DNA from: Bacteroidota bacterium
Lineage (GTDB): Bacteria; Bacteroidota; Bacteroidia; Chitinophagales; Chitinophagaceae
NCBI GenBank assembly: GCA_947441205.1
Contig: CANETM010000073.1
Location: 1 to 7,541, forward strand
DNA: 7,541 nt
Direction of reading: 5' to 3'
Shown here: piece after piece, positions 6,776 through 7,541 of the stretch
Position numbering within the stretch: the first letter of the stretch is position 1
Layout of the letters: each line of letters begins with the position of its first letter
The notes under the pieces: model-generated
What the model saw: the letters and a program-made list of their open reading frames with translations, nothing else
Told to the model about the DNA's origin: nothing
Databases searched by the model: none
Program-made: the position numbers and the translations under genes

Positions 6776-7541
6776 ATGAGCAAACCTTCTTTACCCCAGG
6801 GCACACGTGATTTCAACGCAATAACAGTACAAAAGCGTCAATATATATTCCAAACAATCCGTTCCGTTTTTGAATTGTACGGATTTCAGCCATTGGAAAC
6901 ACCGTCCATGGAAAACTTAGAGACCCTAATGGGAAAGTATGGCGAGGAAGGAGACAAACTCATATTTAAGATTTTAAATAATGGATTGGATAACCCGCAA
7001 AAACGAACTCAAATTGAGGAAGGTTTTGAAAAGGTATTGACTGGAAAAAATACAACAGCAATTACGGAACGTGCATTGCGTTATGATTTAACCATTCCAT
7101 TTGCAAGGTACGTAGCTATGAATCATGGCCAACTTACTTTCCCTTTTAAACGTTATCAAATTCAACCTGTTTGGAGAGCTGACAGACCACAAAAAGGCAG
7201 ATACCGTGAATTTTACCAATGTGACGCCGATATTGTTGGTAGTGAAAGTTTGTTAAATGAAGTTGATTTAATTGCAATTTATGTAACGGCTTTTGAAAAA
7301 TTGCAATTGCCAGTTGAAATTAAAATGAACAATCGACAAATATTATTGGGATTGGCACAGCATTGTGGTGGGGAAGAAAAATTAATTGATTTAACGGTAG
7401 CCATTGATAAGCTAGGTAAAATTGGATGGGAAAAAGTAAAGGAAGAATTAAACACCAAAGGCTTTAGTGCAGCTCAACAAGATATCGTTGAAAAATATTT
7501 AAATATCAGTGGAACGAATGACGAAAAACTAAAACAGCTTA
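6776..7541 (+). CDS. hisS: Histidyl-tRNA synthetase (N-terminal part, runs off the window)
   Basis: The ATG at 6776 opens an uninterrupted frame of 255 codons to the window edge. The product is a class II aminoacyl-tRNA synthetase that charges tRNA-His in the cytoplasm. The start fits the family because the PQGTRDF element comes at residues 7-13. The motif 1 region (GFQPLETPSMENLETL) is at 36-51. The ATP/histidine-site block ALRYDLTIPFARYVA is at 100-114, and motif 2 (PVWRADRPQKGRYREFYQCD, with R134 and the RYREF loop) is at 131-150. The LRYDLT and QCDADIVG forms resemble the eukaryotic/archaeal-type enzyme more than the E. coli one (LRPEGT, HQLGCEVFG), as is usual in Bacteroidota. The C-terminal catalytic part with motif 3 and the anticodon-binding domain lie outside the window. 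It diverges from the envelope cluster. Confidence 0.97.
   Translation, partial: MSKPSLPQGTRDFNAITVQKRQYIFQTIRSVFELYGFQPLETPSMENLETLMGKYGEEGDKLIFKILNNGLDNPQKRTQIEEGFEKVLTGKNTTAITERALRYDLTIPFARYVAMNHGQLTFPFKRYQIQPVWRADRPQKGRYREFYQCDADIVGSESLLNEVDLIAIYVTAFEKLQLPVEIKMNNRQILLGLAQHCGGEEKLIDLTVAIDKLGKIGWEKVKEELNTKGFSAAQQDIVEKYLNISGTNDEKLKQL

Overview
The window is chromosomal DNA from an AT-rich member of the Bacteroidota, probably of the Chitinophagales/Sphingobacteriales side. This rests on several signs: the split nuoC/nuoD arrangement, a HisS with the eukaryote-like LRYDLT motif, near absence of Shine-Dalgarno sequences, a TAnnTTTG-type -7 promoter box before nuoA, and a PstS-like lipoprotein plus TPR protein pair of a kind I associate with that phylum. 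The phylum call is firm; the family is inference.

Layout. Positions 1-3405 (minus strand) hold the front half of a respiratory complex I operon, transcribed nuoA-nuoB-nuoC-nuoD-nuoE, with only the first four codons of nuoF at the left edge. Spacers are short (24-59 nt) and all five complete genes look intact. A good -7 box lies just upstream of nuoA, and a strong hairpin with a T-run on both strands (3456-3486) separates the operon from the next unit. Positions 3535-6694 (also minus strand) hold three genes read in the order small two-helix membrane protein, PstS-like lipoprotein, long periplasmic TPR protein. A 194-nt AT-rich spacer lies between the last two. From 6776 to the right edge, a divergent plus-strand gene encodes the first 255 residues of histidyl-tRNA synthetase.

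How they work together. The nuo genes encode subunits of the proton-pumping NADH:quinone oxidoreductase. NuoE and the start of nuoF imply the NADH-oxidising module is present, not only the membrane and connecting parts. The middle cluster looks like an envelope module: an outer lipid-anchored or periplasmic ligand-binding protein, a TPR scaffold and a small inner-membrane protein, with no ABC permease or ATPase visible. Its role is unknown. HisS is housekeeping.

I found no mobile element, CRISPR array, tRNA or rRNA. Most of the window is ordinary core genome. The points worth a second look are the altered NuoA loop (FTSG instead of the usual YECG) and the PstS-like/TPR/small-protein cluster.
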